Below, piece by piece: positions 1 through 8,344 of a stretch of DNA of 64,000 nt; the stretch's first letter is position 1, and each line of letters begins with the position of its first letter. The position numbers were made by a program, and so were the translations under genes. This DNA comes from Haladaptatus paucihalophilus DX253. Lineage in GTDB: Archaea > Halobacteriota > Halobacteria > Halobacteriales > Haladaptataceae. The notes under the pieces were generated by a model, which saw only the letters and a list, made by a program, of their open reading frames with translations, searched no databases and was not told the DNA's origin. The stretch lies in NCBI RefSeq assembly GCF_000376445.1, contig NZ_AQXI01000001.1, positions 714,962-778,961 of the forward strand. Reading direction: 5' to 3'.

Positions 1-246
1 CCATTCTTGACTACAACACGTAGCGGGGGTGTTCGACTCCATCCCCGTCGCCGCCGAAACCGTACTCGAATGGAAACCCTTTAACCCGCGAGAACGGAAC
101 GCGTCTGTAGGGAACGGCACAGCCGCAAATCCGACTCGTCGTGAGATTTCACGGCTCTGGGATTGCGGACGTGCAACGTGACTCATGTCACGACTGGCGG
201 AACCCACCGCCAGCACAGCGGCTCGTGCAGTTCCTATCCTCAAACA

Positions 247-711
247 ATGGCACGAATGCACACACGACGTCGCGGGTCGTCCGGTTCGGACCGCCCCGTG
301 ACCGACGAACCACCGGAGTGGAGCGATGTAGATGCTGACGACGTGGAAGACCGCGTCGTCGAACTCGCGGAGGACGGCTACAGCCCGAGCGAAATCGGGC
401 AGAAGCTCCGCGACGAGGGCGTGACCGGCACGCCGGTCCCGAACGTGAAGCTCGCAACGGGCAAGAAAGTGACCGAAATTCTCGAAGAAAACGACGCAGC
501 GAACGAGCTGCCGGAAGACCTTGAGAACCTGATGGTTCGCGCCGTGCGCCTCCGTGAGCACGTCAACGAGAACGGTCAGGACAAGCAGAACAAACGCGCG
601 CTGCAGAACACCGAGTCGAAGGTTCGCCGCCTGGTCAACTACTACCGCGGCGACAAGATCGACGAGGACTTCACGTACTCCTACGACAACGCGAAAGAAC
701 TCCTCGAATAG
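247..711 (+). CDS. rps15: 30S ribosomal protein S15 (archaeal type)
   Basis: Small-subunit ribosomal protein, 154 aa, cytoplasmic. It begins MARMHTRRRGSSGS and has the archaeal/eukaryotic S15 (S13e) layout: an N-terminal extension with SPSEIGQKLRD near residues 50-60 and the S15 core with LRDEGVTGTPVPNVK and a basic helix ending RRLVNYYRG. The ATG at 247 is chosen over an in-frame upstream start at 163 because the family starts at MARMHT. It heads an operon: the next gene's ATG (712) directly follows this stop codon. The TTTAAC at about 79-84 could be its TATA element, which would leave a long leader, but this is weak. Confidence 0.97.
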   Translation: MARMHTRRRGSSGSDRPVTDEPPEWSDVDADDVEDRVVELAEDGYSPSEIGQKLRDEGVTGTPVPNVKLATGKKVTEILEENDAANELPEDLENLMVRAVRLREHVNENGQDKQNKRALQNTESKVRRLVNYYRGDKIDEDFTYSYDNAKELLE

Positions 712-1875
712 ATGTCCACGTCCGGTCGAACCGCAGCCGAGGACGCCCGAACCGCGAGCGACATCGCCGCGACGCTCCGCGACGCCGACTTCGTTCGGAT
801 CGTCGCGCACGCGGACGGCGACGCGCTCGCATCGAGCGGCCTCCTCGCCCGCGCCTGCACGACAGTCGGGATTCCGTTTCAAGTGAGTGCTACCACCTTG
901 CCCACCCGACGAGTCGAGTCCCGTGACGACGAGTGCGTCGTGGCGGTCGGCGCGACGGGCGGCGACGTGGTACTCGCCACACGCCCGACGAGCGCCCTCG
1001 CGTTCGATATCGCGGCCGAACTCGGCGGAACCCCCGACCCGGTGCTGGCCCTTGCCGGTGCCGTGGCGACGGGATTCTCGCCGGGTGCGGGCGATACCGC
1101 GCGACTGCTCGATGCGGCGGACGGCCGACTGACGCGACGCCCCGGCGTTTCGACGCCGACGGACGACCTCGCGGACGGACTGGCCCATTCGACCCTCTTT
1201 CACGCCGGATTCTCCGGCGACGCGGAGGCGGTGCAGGCCGAACTCGCGGAACTCGGCCTGCCGGTCGAACTGGACGACGACGCCCATCGACACGTCGCCT
1301 CGCTCGTCGCGTTCTCGGTCGCCGGACCGGCGGACGCGACGCCGCGAGCGGGCGAAACCGTCGAACGGGCGCTTCGTCCGTACGAACTCGGTGACGACCA
1401 CCCGTTTGCGACGCTCGGCGGCTACGCCGACGTGCTCGACGCGGTGTCTCGGGAACAACCCGGCACCGGCATCGCGCTCGCACTGGGTCACGACGCACGT
1501 GCGCCCGCGCTCGACGCGTGGCGGACGCACGCGACGGCGGCCCACGCGGTGCTCCGCGAGGCGACGACGGGTCGATACGACGGCCTGTTCGTCGCCCGGA
1601 TGGACGACGCACCCGTTGCGACGGCGGCGCGACTCCTCGGCGATTTCAGGTCGCCGGAACCGGTCGCGCTGGTCGTCACCGACGACGAGGCCGCCGCGGT
1701 CGCCGTCGGCGACCCGAGGGAGGACGCTGATTCGGACGGCACCGACCTCGGGGACGCCATGCGGCGAGCCGGGTCGCGGCTCGACGGCCACGGAACCGGA
1801 AACAGACAGCGGGGATACGCGCGGTTCGACGCGGACGCGAAGGAGTTCCTTTCGGCGTTCCGGGAGGCGCTATGA
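712..1875 (+). CDS. Degenerate RecJ/DHH-family protein (Cdc45-like candidate)
   Basis: 387 aa protein of the DHH phosphoesterase/RecJ superfamily. Motif I is partly kept (HADGDA, residues 33-38), but I see no DHH triad downstream, and the C-terminal DHHA1 glycine motif is reduced to DGHGTGN. It therefore looks catalytically weak or inactive. Archaeal RecJ homologues include the GINS-associated nuclease and inactive Cdc45-like forms, and a RecJ-like gene between S15 and S3Ae is a recurring euryarchaeal arrangement. It starts right after the S15 stop and overlaps pcc1 by ATGA. A replication or repair scaffold role is inferred; RNA degradation is an alternative. Confidence 0.8.
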   Translation: MSTSGRTAAEDARTASDIAATLRDADFVRIVAHADGDALASSGLLARACTTVGIPFQVSATTLPTRRVESRDDECVVAVGATGGDVVLATRPTSALAFDIAAELGGTPDPVLALAGAVATGFSPGAGDTARLLDAADGRLTRRPGVSTPTDDLADGLAHSTLFHAGFSGDAEAVQAELAELGLPVELDDDAHRHVASLVAFSVAGPADATPRAGETVERALRPYELGDDHPFATLGGYADVLDAVSREQPGTGIALALGHDARAPALDAWRTHATAAHAVLREATTGRYDGLFVARMDDAPVATAARLLGDFRSPEPVALVVTDDEAAAVAVGDPREDADSDGTDLGDAMRRAGSRLDGHGTGNRQRGYARFDADAKEFLSAFREAL

Positions 1876-2111
1876 GACGAGCGACGATTCGAACGGAGCT
1901 GGAGGACGCAGAACGCATCGCGGCGGCAGTCGTGCCCGACAACACGCCCGAAATCGATACGAGCGTCGAGGACGGCACGATTGTGACGCACATCGAACGC
2001 GAGACGACCGGCGGACTCCAGACGACCATCGACGATTACGTCGTGAACCTCTCGGTGGCAACACAGGTAGTACAGACGGCAAACCAACACACAAACACGA
2101 ACTATGAGTGA
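1872..2111 (+). CDS. pcc1: KEOPS complex subunit Pcc1
   Basis: 79 aa dimerisation subunit of the KEOPS complex, which installs threonylcarbamoyl on A37 of ANN-decoding tRNAs. The size, the early acidic beta-strands and the final helix (DDYVVNLSVATQVVQ) fit Pcc1. The ATG overlaps the end of the RecJ-like gene by four bases, and its stop lies inside the start of S3Ae (eight-base overlap), so translation is probably coupled across the operon. Confidence 0.85.
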   Translation: MRRATIRTELEDAERIAAAVVPDNTPEIDTSVEDGTIVTHIERETTGGLQTTIDDYVVNLSVATQVVQTANQHTNTNYE

Positions 2112-2739
2112 ACGATCAGTCTCGAAGAAATCACAGGAAAAGCGGTGGTACACCGTTCTCGCTCCCGAGCAGTTCGACCGAGAGGAGCTTGGAACGACCC
2201 CCGCAGACGAACCGGAGAAGGTGCTCGGTCGCACCATCGAAACAACGCTCGGCGAACTGACGAACAACGCCAGCGAAAACAACACGAAGTTGGTCTTCAA
2301 GATCAACGACGTTGGTAGTGACGCGGCGTACACGGAGTTCGTCCGCCACGAACTCACCCGCGACTACCTCCGCAGTCTCGTTCGACGCGGCGCCTCGAAG
2401 GTCGAGGCGTACGTCACGGTGCTGACCTCGGACGACTACCGCGTCCAGATTCAGCCCGTCGCCTTCACGACGAAGAAGGCGGACCACAGTCAAGAGATGG
2501 CCATCCGTCGCACGATGATCGACATCGTGCAGGACGCCGCGAAGGACCACACCTTCCAGGACCTCATCGACAGCGTCGTCGAGGGTCGCCTCTCCAGCGC
2601 GATTTACGGCGACGCGAAGACGATTTACCCGCTTCGCCGCGTCGAAATCCAGAAAGCGACGCTGGAAGCCCACCCCGAAGAGGTCGCCGAGGAAGAGGAG
2701 ACCTCCGTGGACGTGGACGAAGAAGAAGCCGAAGTCTAA
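2104..2739 (+). CDS. rps3ae: 30S ribosomal protein S3Ae (S1e)
   Basis: 211 aa ribosomal protein found only in archaea and eukaryotes. It starts MSERSVSKKSQEKRWYTVLAP, matching the family N-terminus (KKWYTV.AP), and carries the conserved GR..E..LGELTN segment and the C-terminal PLRRVEI. The acidic tail (EEEETSVDVDEEEAEV) is typical of halophiles. It is the last gene of the S15-RecJ-like-Pcc1-S3Ae operon. A T-run follows 19 bases after the stop. Confidence 0.96.
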   Translation: MSERSVSKKSQEKRWYTVLAPEQFDREELGTTPADEPEKVLGRTIETTLGELTNNASENNTKLVFKINDVGSDAAYTEFVRHELTRDYLRSLVRRGASKVEAYVTVLTSDDYRVQIQPVAFTTKKADHSQEMAIRRTMIDIVQDAAKDHTFQDLIDSVVEGRLSSAIYGDAKTIYPLRRVEIQKATLEAHPEEVAEEEETSVDVDEEEAEV

Positions 2740-2752
2740 GCGACGCTTCGCG

Positions 2753-2763
2753 TTTCGTTTTTT
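2753..2763 (+). terminator. Probable T-rich terminator after S3Ae
   Basis: TTTCGTTTTTT lies just after the S3Ae stop codon. Archaeal transcription usually ends at such T-runs. It sits directly before the tandem repeat array. Confidence 0.5.
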
Positions 2764-2777
2764 AATCGAGCAAAAAC

Positions 2778-2950
2778 CGACGGCAGTTATTTCGCGGTCA
2801 ATCGACGGCAGTTATTTCGCGGTCAATCGACGGCAGTTATTTCGCGGTCAATCGACGGCAGTTATTTCGCGGTCAATCGACGGCAGTTACTTCGCGGTCA
2901 ATCGACGGCAGTTACTTCGCGGTCAATCGACGGCAGTTACTTCGCGGTCA
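2778..2950. repeat. 25-bp tandem repeat array, seven copies
   Basis: Seven head-to-tail copies of a 25-bp unit that begins CGACGGCAGTTATTTCGCGG and ends TCAAT. Copies 1-4 have TTATTT in the middle. Copies 5-7 have TTACTT, so the array has two sub-blocks. The last copy is cut at 2950 and contains the TGA stop codon (minus strand) of the halocyanin gene. The array lies between two convergent genes. The unit length is not a multiple of three and it contains stop codons, so it is not coding. Confidence 0.97.
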
Positions 2951-3382
2951 CTTCTCTTTGACGACGATGGTCCCGGACATGCCCGCTTTCTCGTGCGGAA
3001 TGCAGAAGTAGGCGTAGTTTCCGGGTACCGTGAACGTGTGCTCGAACGTCGTCCCTTGGTCTACCGCACCTTTGCCGTCCATCCACGCGTCGCGGGCGGT
3101 CTGCTCGTCGTCGTAGCCGCCGGAGGCGAAGTACTCGGCGTCCTCCGGGATGCCGTCCTCGTAGGCGGTGACGGTGTGGCGTCGCATTCCCGTGTTTTTC
3201 CAGACGACGGTCGTTCCGGCTTCCACCTCGAACGTCTCCGGGTGGAACGCCATCGCGCTCATCCCGATGTCGAAGTCGCCATCCGAACCGGACCCGGACC
3301 CCATGTTCATCACGCTCGAACACCCTGCCAAGGTGGCGGATGTCGCGCCGACGACTCCGGCCAAAAACGCTCGGCGGTTCAT
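2948..3382 (-). CDS. Halocyanin-like blue copper lipoprotein
   Basis: 144 aa type-1 copper protein, probably an electron carrier on the outer face of the membrane. The N-terminus has a Tat-like signal (MNRRAFLAGVVGATS) ending in a lipobox LAGC, so it should be lipid-anchored. The cupredoxin domain keeps the copper ligands: His in MRRHTV near residue 67 and Cys, His and Met in YFCIPHEKAGM near residues 126-136. The stop codon lies inside the last unit of the 25-bp repeat array. No partner oxidoreductase is adjacent. Confidence 0.93.
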   Translation of the reverse strand: MNRRAFLAGVVGATSATLAGCSSVMNMGSGSGSDGDFDIGMSAMAFHPETFEVEAGTTVVWKNTGMRRHTVTAYEDGIPEDAEYFASGGYDDEQTARDAWMDGKGAVDQGTTFEHTFTVPGNYAYFCIPHEKAGMSGTIVVKEK

Positions 3383-3450
3383 GCTTTACGCTCTGATTTC
3401 CCGTCGTATATGTCTCTCGAAACGTGATTCAGCGGGGCACACCACGAACG

Positions 3451-3480
3451 ATACCGACCAGCATCGACCAGTATCGACCA
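3451..3480. repeat. Three degenerate 10-bp tandem repeats
   Basis: ATACCGACCA, GCATCGACCA and GTATCGACCA are consecutive 10-mers that share CGACCA. They lie upstream of the halocyanin gene (which reads away from them). The period of 10 is close to one helical turn. Confidence 0.75.
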
Positions 3481-3520
3481 ACATCGCACGGAACGAAGCT
3501 GATCTCCATCGAACGGTACC

Positions 3521-3570
3521 AATCAGTGTTAATCAGTGCTAATCAGTGCCAATTAGTACCAATCAGTACC
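3521..3570. repeat. Five 10-bp tandem repeats
   Basis: AATCAGTGTT, AATCAGTGCT, AATCAGTGCC, AATTAGTACC and AATCAGTACC follow each other without spacers. They sit between the 3' end of ribL and the 5' end of the halocyanin gene. They could be helically phased binding sites or simple slippage products. Confidence 0.85.
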
Positions 3571-3588
3571 AGACGGTCGGGTCCGAAT

Positions 3589-4014
3589 TCAGCAGCGCTC
3601 CTCGCAGATTCGATCGATGATTCGACCGGTCGAGAGCAGTTCGTCGTCGTCGGGGTCCAGCGGCGAAGCGCGCCGAACGACGCACTCGATTCCGCGTCGA
3701 TCGAGTTCGGCCTCGATGGCCGCGTCGTCGTGGTGCTGGTCGTAGCCCAACACGATGATGTCCGGGTCGAGGTCTTCGATGGGGGAAAAGATGTCCTCGG
3801 GGTGGCCGACGAGCGCGTCGTCCACGACGCCGAGCGCTTCTATCATGTCCCGGCGTTGGCGATTCGACAGAATCGGTGGTTCCTTGTGCGTTACGTTCTC
3901 CCGACGCGCGATGATGACCGACAGTCGGTCGCCCATCCCCGCGGCGTCGCGGAGGTAGTGGACGTGGCCGGGGTGAAGGATGTCGAAGGTTCCCTGTGCG
4001 AGTACGTGTGTCAC
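3589..4014 (-). CDS. ribL: FAD synthase (archaeal RibL)
   Basis: 141 aa nucleotidyltransferase that adenylylates FMN to FAD in archaea. It carries the signature [10 protein letters not shown] at residues 8-17 and a second motif [14 protein letters not shown], both typical of the cytidylyltransferase-like fold. The conserved C-terminal Cys region (ICEERC) is present. Its start overlaps the end of the JAMM gene by ATGA, so the two are co-translated. Confidence 0.93.
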   Translation of the reverse strand: MTHVLAQGTFDILHPGHVHYLRDAAGMGDRLSVIIARRENVTHKEPPILSNRQRRDMIEALGVVDDALVGHPEDIFSPIEDLDPDIIVLGYDQHHDDAAIEAELDRRGIECVVRRASPLDPDDDELLSTGRIIDRICEERC

Positions 4015-4499
4015 TTATCTCTCAGCTCCTCGTCGATGTCCGCCTGCGTGAAGTCGAAGAACGATTCCGCCTCGGGCAGTTCCACGTCGAGCACGTCGAG
4101 TCGCTGTGGCTCTCCGTGTCGGTCGAACGCCTGCCAACTGTTTCGCTCGTAGGGCGCGCCGATGATGATGTGGACCGCTCCCTTCTGGAACGTCCCCAAA
4201 TCCGTATCGCTCGGCCTGAGGACGCCGTTCGGGTGCGAGTGCACCGACCCGACCGCCCGGATGTCGTTGGGGATGGTGCTCGTCTTCACCGTCGCGCTGA
4301 CGCTGTTCGACTCGGTGCCGGGCATGACGAGTACGTCGGTGATGACGAGGCCGTCGCGGTCGAGGCCGAGTTTCCTCGCCTCCTCGCCACGGAGATAGCC
4401 CATGTACTCGTTCGGATGGGCATCGCGGGAGGCTTCGAGCGCGAACGTCAGTGCGCCCTCCGCGATACCGAGAATTTCGTTCGACCGGAACAGCCGCAT
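4011..4499 (-). CDS. JAMM/MPN+ metalloprotease-like protein
   Basis: 162 aa Mov34/MPN domain protein. The zinc motif is complete: Glu31, then HSHP (His87, His89) and Ser97-x-x-Asp100 in [14 protein letters not shown]. Haloarchaeal JAMM proteins include the desampylase that removes SAMP ubiquitin-like tags; whether this paralogue does so is inferred. It sits upstream of ribL in an overlapping pair and is divergent from the S1-DHH gene. Confidence 0.85.
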   Translation of the reverse strand: MRLFRSNEILGIAEGALTFALEASRDAHPNEYMGYLRGEEARKLGLDRDGLVITDVLVMPGTESNSVSATVKTSTIPNDIRAVGSVHSHPNGVLRPSDTDLGTFQKGAVHIIIGAPYERNSWQAFDRHGEPQRLDVLDVELPEAESFFDFTQADIDEELRDK

Positions 4500-4620
4500 G
4501 TGCTACACTCCGTCCGCCCGCGTTCTAAACGTTGCGAAGGGAGCGGGTCGTCTCTGGCGGGGCGAATCGTCGTGAACGACTGTGGTGGAATCGGTTCGCG
4601 GGCGGAGCAGTTGCAAAGCG

Positions 4621-4629
4621 TTAAAAATA
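4621..4629 (+). promoter_or_regulatory. TATA element for the S1-DHH gene
   Basis: TTAAAAATA is centred 27 bases before the ATG at 4653, the geometry of a leaderless haloarchaeal promoter. This helps fix the start codon. Confidence 0.75.
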
Positions 4630-4652
4630 GTGCGGCCGAAAGAACGCACAAG

Positions 4653-6563
4653 ATGAATCCCGCTGAAGACGGTCCCGATGGTGGACCGGATACTCCCGTC
4701 GTGTACGAACTCGCGGCGGACTGTACTCTCTCCGATGCGTCTGAGGGCGAGCTGTATCACGCTGTCGTCAACGGTGTCGTCGACTACGGCGTGTTCGTCG
4801 ACCTCTCCGACTCGGTTTCCGGTCTCGTTCACGAATCGAATCTCTCTACCTCGTACGACGTCGGCGACGAACTCGTCGTCGAACTCGTCGAAGTACGCGA
4901 TAACGGCGACCTGAGTTTCACGCCGGTCGATATCGACGACCCCGAAACCGTCGCCGTCGCCCACGAGTACGAGGTCGCCGAAACCGGCAGCCTCGGCGAG
5001 CAGGTCGGTGACACCGTCCACCTCGAAGGCGAAGTCGTCCAGATAAAACAGACGGGCGGCCCGACCATCTTCCACGTCAGCGACCACACGGGTGTCGTCC
5101 CCTGTGCCGCGTTCGAGGAGGCGGGCGTCCGTGCACATCCCGAAATCGATATCGAGGACCTCGTACACCTCGTCGGCGTCGTCGAAGAACGCGACGGTGC
5201 GCTGCAGGTCGAAGTCGCGTCCCTCACCGCGCTGGAAGGCGAGGAAGAGGACGTCGTTCGCGACCGAATCGAGACGGCGCTCGACGAGCGAGCGGAACCC
5301 CACGACGTGGAGCCGCTCATCGAGTGGCCCGCGCTCGAACAGCTGTTCCCCGACCTCGAAGAAATCGCAAAACAGCTCCGTCGCACGGTGCTCGAAAGCC
5401 GACCGATTCGCGTTCGGCACCACGCCGACGGTGACGGTATGTGCGCGAGCCTCCCGGTCGAACTCGCTCTGCGCCGCTTCATCGAGGAGACCCATCAAGC
5501 GCCCGAGGCCAAGCGCCACCTGTTCAAGCGCCTGCCGAGCAAGGCACCGTTCTACGAGATGGAGGACGTGACCCGCGACCTAAACTTCGCGCTCGAAGAT
5601 CAGGCCCGACACGGCCAGAAGCTCCCCCTTCTGCTCATGCTCGACAACGGAAGCACGGAGGAGGACGTCCCCGCGTACGCCAACCTCGCACACTACGACA
5701 TCCCGATTCTCGTGGTCGACCACCACCACCCCGACCCCGAGGCGGTGGACCCCTATATCGACGGCCACGTCAACCCGTATCTCTACGACGAGGATTACCG
5801 CATCACGACGGGGATGATGTGCGTCGAACTCGCGCGGATGATATGGCCCGACATCACGGACGAGCTCCGCCACGTTCCCGCGGTCGCGGGAATCTCCGAC
5901 CGCTCCAAGGCCGACGCGATGACGGAGTACGTCGAACTCGCCGAGTCGGAAGGCTACGACGAGGAGTTCCTCTCGGACATGGGTGAAGCGCTCGATTACG
6001 GCGCGTTCTGGCTGAAGTACGACCCCGGACGGAACCTCATCAACGACGTGCTCAACGTCGGTTGTGACGACGAGGAACGCCACCGCGAACTCGTTTCGTT
6101 CCTCTCCAACCGCGCCGAGGAGGACACCGAACAGCAACTCGACGCCGCGATGCCCCACGTCAAACACGAACGATTGGCGAGCGAGGCGCATCTCTACCGC
6201 GTTGACGTCGAAAATCACGCTTACCGGTTCACCTACCCTCCGCCAGGAAAGACGACCGGTGAAATCCACGACCGCAAGGTCAAGGAGACGGGCGAACCCG
6301 TCATCACCATCGGCTACGGCCCGGACTTCGCTGTCCTCCGAAGCGACGGCGTGCGCCTCGACATCCCCGAGATGGTCACGGAACTCAACGAGGAGGTCGT
6401 CGGCGGCGGCGTCAGCGGCGGCGGCCACCTCGTCGTCGGGAGTATCAAGTTCGTCAAGGGCATGCGCGAGCAGGTGCTCGACGCGCTCGTCGAAAAGATG
6501 GCCGACGCGGAACTCGACGAGGACCTGCAGAGCACGACGGTCGGACACCAGCAAGACGACTGA
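4653..6563 (+). CDS. RecJ-like DHH phosphoesterase with S1 domain
   Basis: 636 aa protein. An S1-type OB fold (about residues 25-95, GVVDYGVFVDLSDSVSGLVHES) and a second OB-like region are followed by an intact DHH domain: HADGDG near 257, DNGS near 335, VDHHHPD near 356, and the DHHA1 motif GGGVSGGGH near 585. It should be an active single-strand DNA or RNA exonuclease, or a cyclic dinucleotide phosphodiesterase; RecJ-type is the better fit. The ATG at 4653 is supported by a TATA element 27 bases upstream; longer in-frame readings would run through the opposite JAMM gene. It is convergent with the PLD-like gene. Confidence 0.9.
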   Translation: MNPAEDGPDGGPDTPVVYELAADCTLSDASEGELYHAVVNGVVDYGVFVDLSDSVSGLVHESNLSTSYDVGDELVVELVEVRDNGDLSFTPVDIDDPETVAVAHEYEVAETGSLGEQVGDTVHLEGEVVQIKQTGGPTIFHVSDHTGVVPCAAFEEAGVRAHPEIDIEDLVHLVGVVEERDGALQVEVASLTALEGEEEDVVRDRIETALDERAEPHDVEPLIEWPALEQLFPDLEEIAKQLRRTVLESRPIRVRHHADGDGMCASLPVELALRRFIEETHQAPEAKRHLFKRLPSKAPFYEMEDVTRDLNFALEDQARHGQKLPLLLMLDNGSTEEDVPAYANLAHYDIPILVVDHHHPDPEAVDPYIDGHVNPYLYDEDYRITTGMMCVELARMIWPDITDELRHVPAVAGISDRSKADAMTEYVELAESEGYDEEFLSDMGEALDYGAFWLKYDPGRNLINDVLNVGCDDEERHRELVSFLSNRAEEDTEQQLDAAMPHVKHERLASEAHLYRVDVENHAYRFTYPPPGKTTGEIHDRKVKETGEPVITIGYGPDFAVLRSDGVRLDIPEMVTELNEEVVGGGVSGGGHLVVGSIKFVKGMREQVLDALVEKMADAELDEDLQSTTVGHQQDD

Positions 6564-6576
6564 ACTCCCCGCTGGC

Positions 6577-8268
6577 TTAGCGTTCTGACTCGAATCGAAC
6601 CTCCCGTTTTGCGATCCATACCGCGCCAGCGACGCCGACTACGACGAACGCGGCGAGACCGACCGGGAACGTCTTTTCGCCATCTCCCCAGTCGGCCGTG
6701 AACACGCGTCCGTAGTACGCACCGGCCGCGTCCCCGTGGAGGACGACGGCGACTTCCCGGTTCTCGCGGGCAGAATGGTTGTTCCAGTTCAGGCTGCCGA
6801 CGACGACGTGTCGTCCGTCCACGACGACGCCCTTGGCGTGAATTTTCTCGTAGCCGTCCGGGTCGGCGAGTTTTACGTGGAGGGGAAGTCCCTCGTCGTC
6901 CGCCCGTTCGTTCAACCAGTCGGCGACCCGCCGGTTGTCGTCGCGGACGTACCACGCGCTGCTGAGGAGGATTTTGACTTCGACGCCGCGGCGGGCGGCG
7001 GCGAGCGTCGCGCGGACGAACGGTTGGCCGATGCCGCCTGCCGTCATCTGCTGGACGCAAATCGACTCGTTCGCCGACCGAAGGAGCGAGAGGACGCCCG
7101 ATTCGGCGTTGTCGGGCGCGACGAGAACGCTCACGGAATCGACGGGGACGCGCTTCGGACGAAACCGCGTCGGGTAGCTTCCGTTCGCGGGCGAGGCGGG
7201 GGTGAAGGACCGCCCGGCCCTGAACTTCGACCACGAAACCGTGTCGTTCCACGACGTGTCGGCGACGAACACCTCCCGGAGGTCGGTAGCGGCGTCGCGG
7301 CCGACGACGACGCCCCAGCCGCGACTGGCGTGGCCGCCGACCCCCGCTGGTTTCCAGTTCTCGGTCAATACGACGGCCTCGTCGTCCGCGACGGCGTACT
7401 TCGCGTGATGGAAGTCGTACCGCCCCAGTTTTCCGCCGATGACTTCGACGGTGACGCCGTGAGCGGCGAGGTCGTCGAGGACGGTCGCCTCCCGCGTCGA
7501 TAGACCGCCGACCGGCGCGTCATCGACGACGACGTGAACGTCCACGCCCCGGTCGGCCGCCGCGATGAGGACGTCCGCGATGCGACGGGAGGTGAACGAG
7601 TATCCGGCCAATAGGATTCGATGACTCGCATTCCGGAGGACGTGCGCGGGGACCTCCGGGTCGTCCGGGAGCACGAACGCGCGGACGCTCGTGGCGTCGG
7701 CGCGAGCGATTGATAGGTTCGTCGCGCCCAAGGGACGCCACTTCTTCGTCTTCGGTCGCCAGCATTCCCCGTCCGGGGCATCGGCGTAGCTGACCACGTC
7801 CACGCGCTGGGGAACAGTCTCGTTTCGCCACAACGTGATCGTTTCACCCGAATTCGCGAGCGAGAGGTTTGAGAGCGGGAGGGTTCGAAACGAGGTGAGC
7901 GATTGGGTACGGTTCGGTGCCGTGGAGAACGCGATACGCCCCGAGACGGTTCGGTCCGGGAGGTCGGCGGTCGCTTCGCCGTCCGAAATCGCCCACTCCG
8001 AGAGGTTCGTTCGGTTCTGGAAGGCTACGAGGACGAACTCCCCCGCATCGTCCATCGCCACCGGATTCGGGTACACGGCGACGATTCTCGGCGTGCGGTT
8101 CGTCGAGGATGATGCGGAGGCAGAGACGGACGCCGAGGATGATGCGGAGGCCGAGACAGGGGTCGATGCCGTGGGGGGAGTTGTCCCCGGTCCCGACCCT
8201 ATCCCGGACGCCGATACCGGGGAGACGGCGAGCACCAAGAGGAGCGCGAACGCGACTTTGGCGGACAC
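6577..8268 (-). CDS. Exported phospholipase-D-like protein, C-terminally anchored
   Basis: 563 aa. A Sec-type signal peptide (MSAKVAFALLLVLAVSPVSA) is followed by a Ser/Ala-rich linker, a lamin-tail-like beta domain (about 60-160) and two PLD domains. The HKD motifs are HAKYAVADD near residue 283 and HAKGVVVDG near 473, both followed by Asn (TENW, GSLNWNN). A C-terminal transmembrane helix with basic tail (about 540-557) anchors it. It probably acts outside the cell as a nuclease or phosphodiesterase; substrate unknown. The linker DNA holds a 23-bp direct repeat (8105-8127 and 8135-8157). Confidence 0.88.
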   Translation of the reverse strand: MSAKVAFALLLVLAVSPVSASGIGSGPGTTPPTASTPVSASASSSASVSASASSSTNRTPRIVAVYPNPVAMDDAGEFVLVAFQNRTNLSEWAISDGEATADLPDRTVSGRIAFSTAPNRTQSLTSFRTLPLSNLSLANSGETITLWRNETVPQRVDVVSYADAPDGECWRPKTKKWRPLGATNLSIARADATSVRAFVLPDDPEVPAHVLRNASHRILLAGYSFTSRRIADVLIAAADRGVDVHVVVDDAPVGGLSTREATVLDDLAAHGVTVEVIGGKLGRYDFHHAKYAVADDEAVVLTENWKPAGVGGHASRGWGVVVGRDAATDLREVFVADTSWNDTVSWSKFRAGRSFTPASPANGSYPTRFRPKRVPVDSVSVLVAPDNAESGVLSLLRSANESICVQQMTAGGIGQPFVRATLAAARRGVEVKILLSSAWYVRDDNRRVADWLNERADDEGLPLHVKLADPDGYEKIHAKGVVVDGRHVVVGSLNWNNHSARENREVAVVLHGDAAGAYYGRVFTADWGDGEKTFPVGLAAFVVVGVAGAVWIAKREVRFESER

Positions 8269-8344
8269 GGAGCGAAGTGGTTTCGTCTTCCAATATAAAC
8301 GCTCGGAGCGGTGGATTTTTGTCCGCTACCTTCGCCCACTCTGT

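Noticed and set aside
25-46. Hairpin GGGGGTG-TTCGACTC-CATCCCC resembling a tRNA T-arm at the window start
   Set aside because: The loop has eight bases instead of seven, the pairing includes a G-U, and the matching 5' half would lie outside the window. I cannot call an RNA gene.
3996-4652. N-terminal extension of the S1-DHH protein
   Set aside because: It would be translated antisense to the JAMM gene, and a TATA element fits the ATG at 4653.
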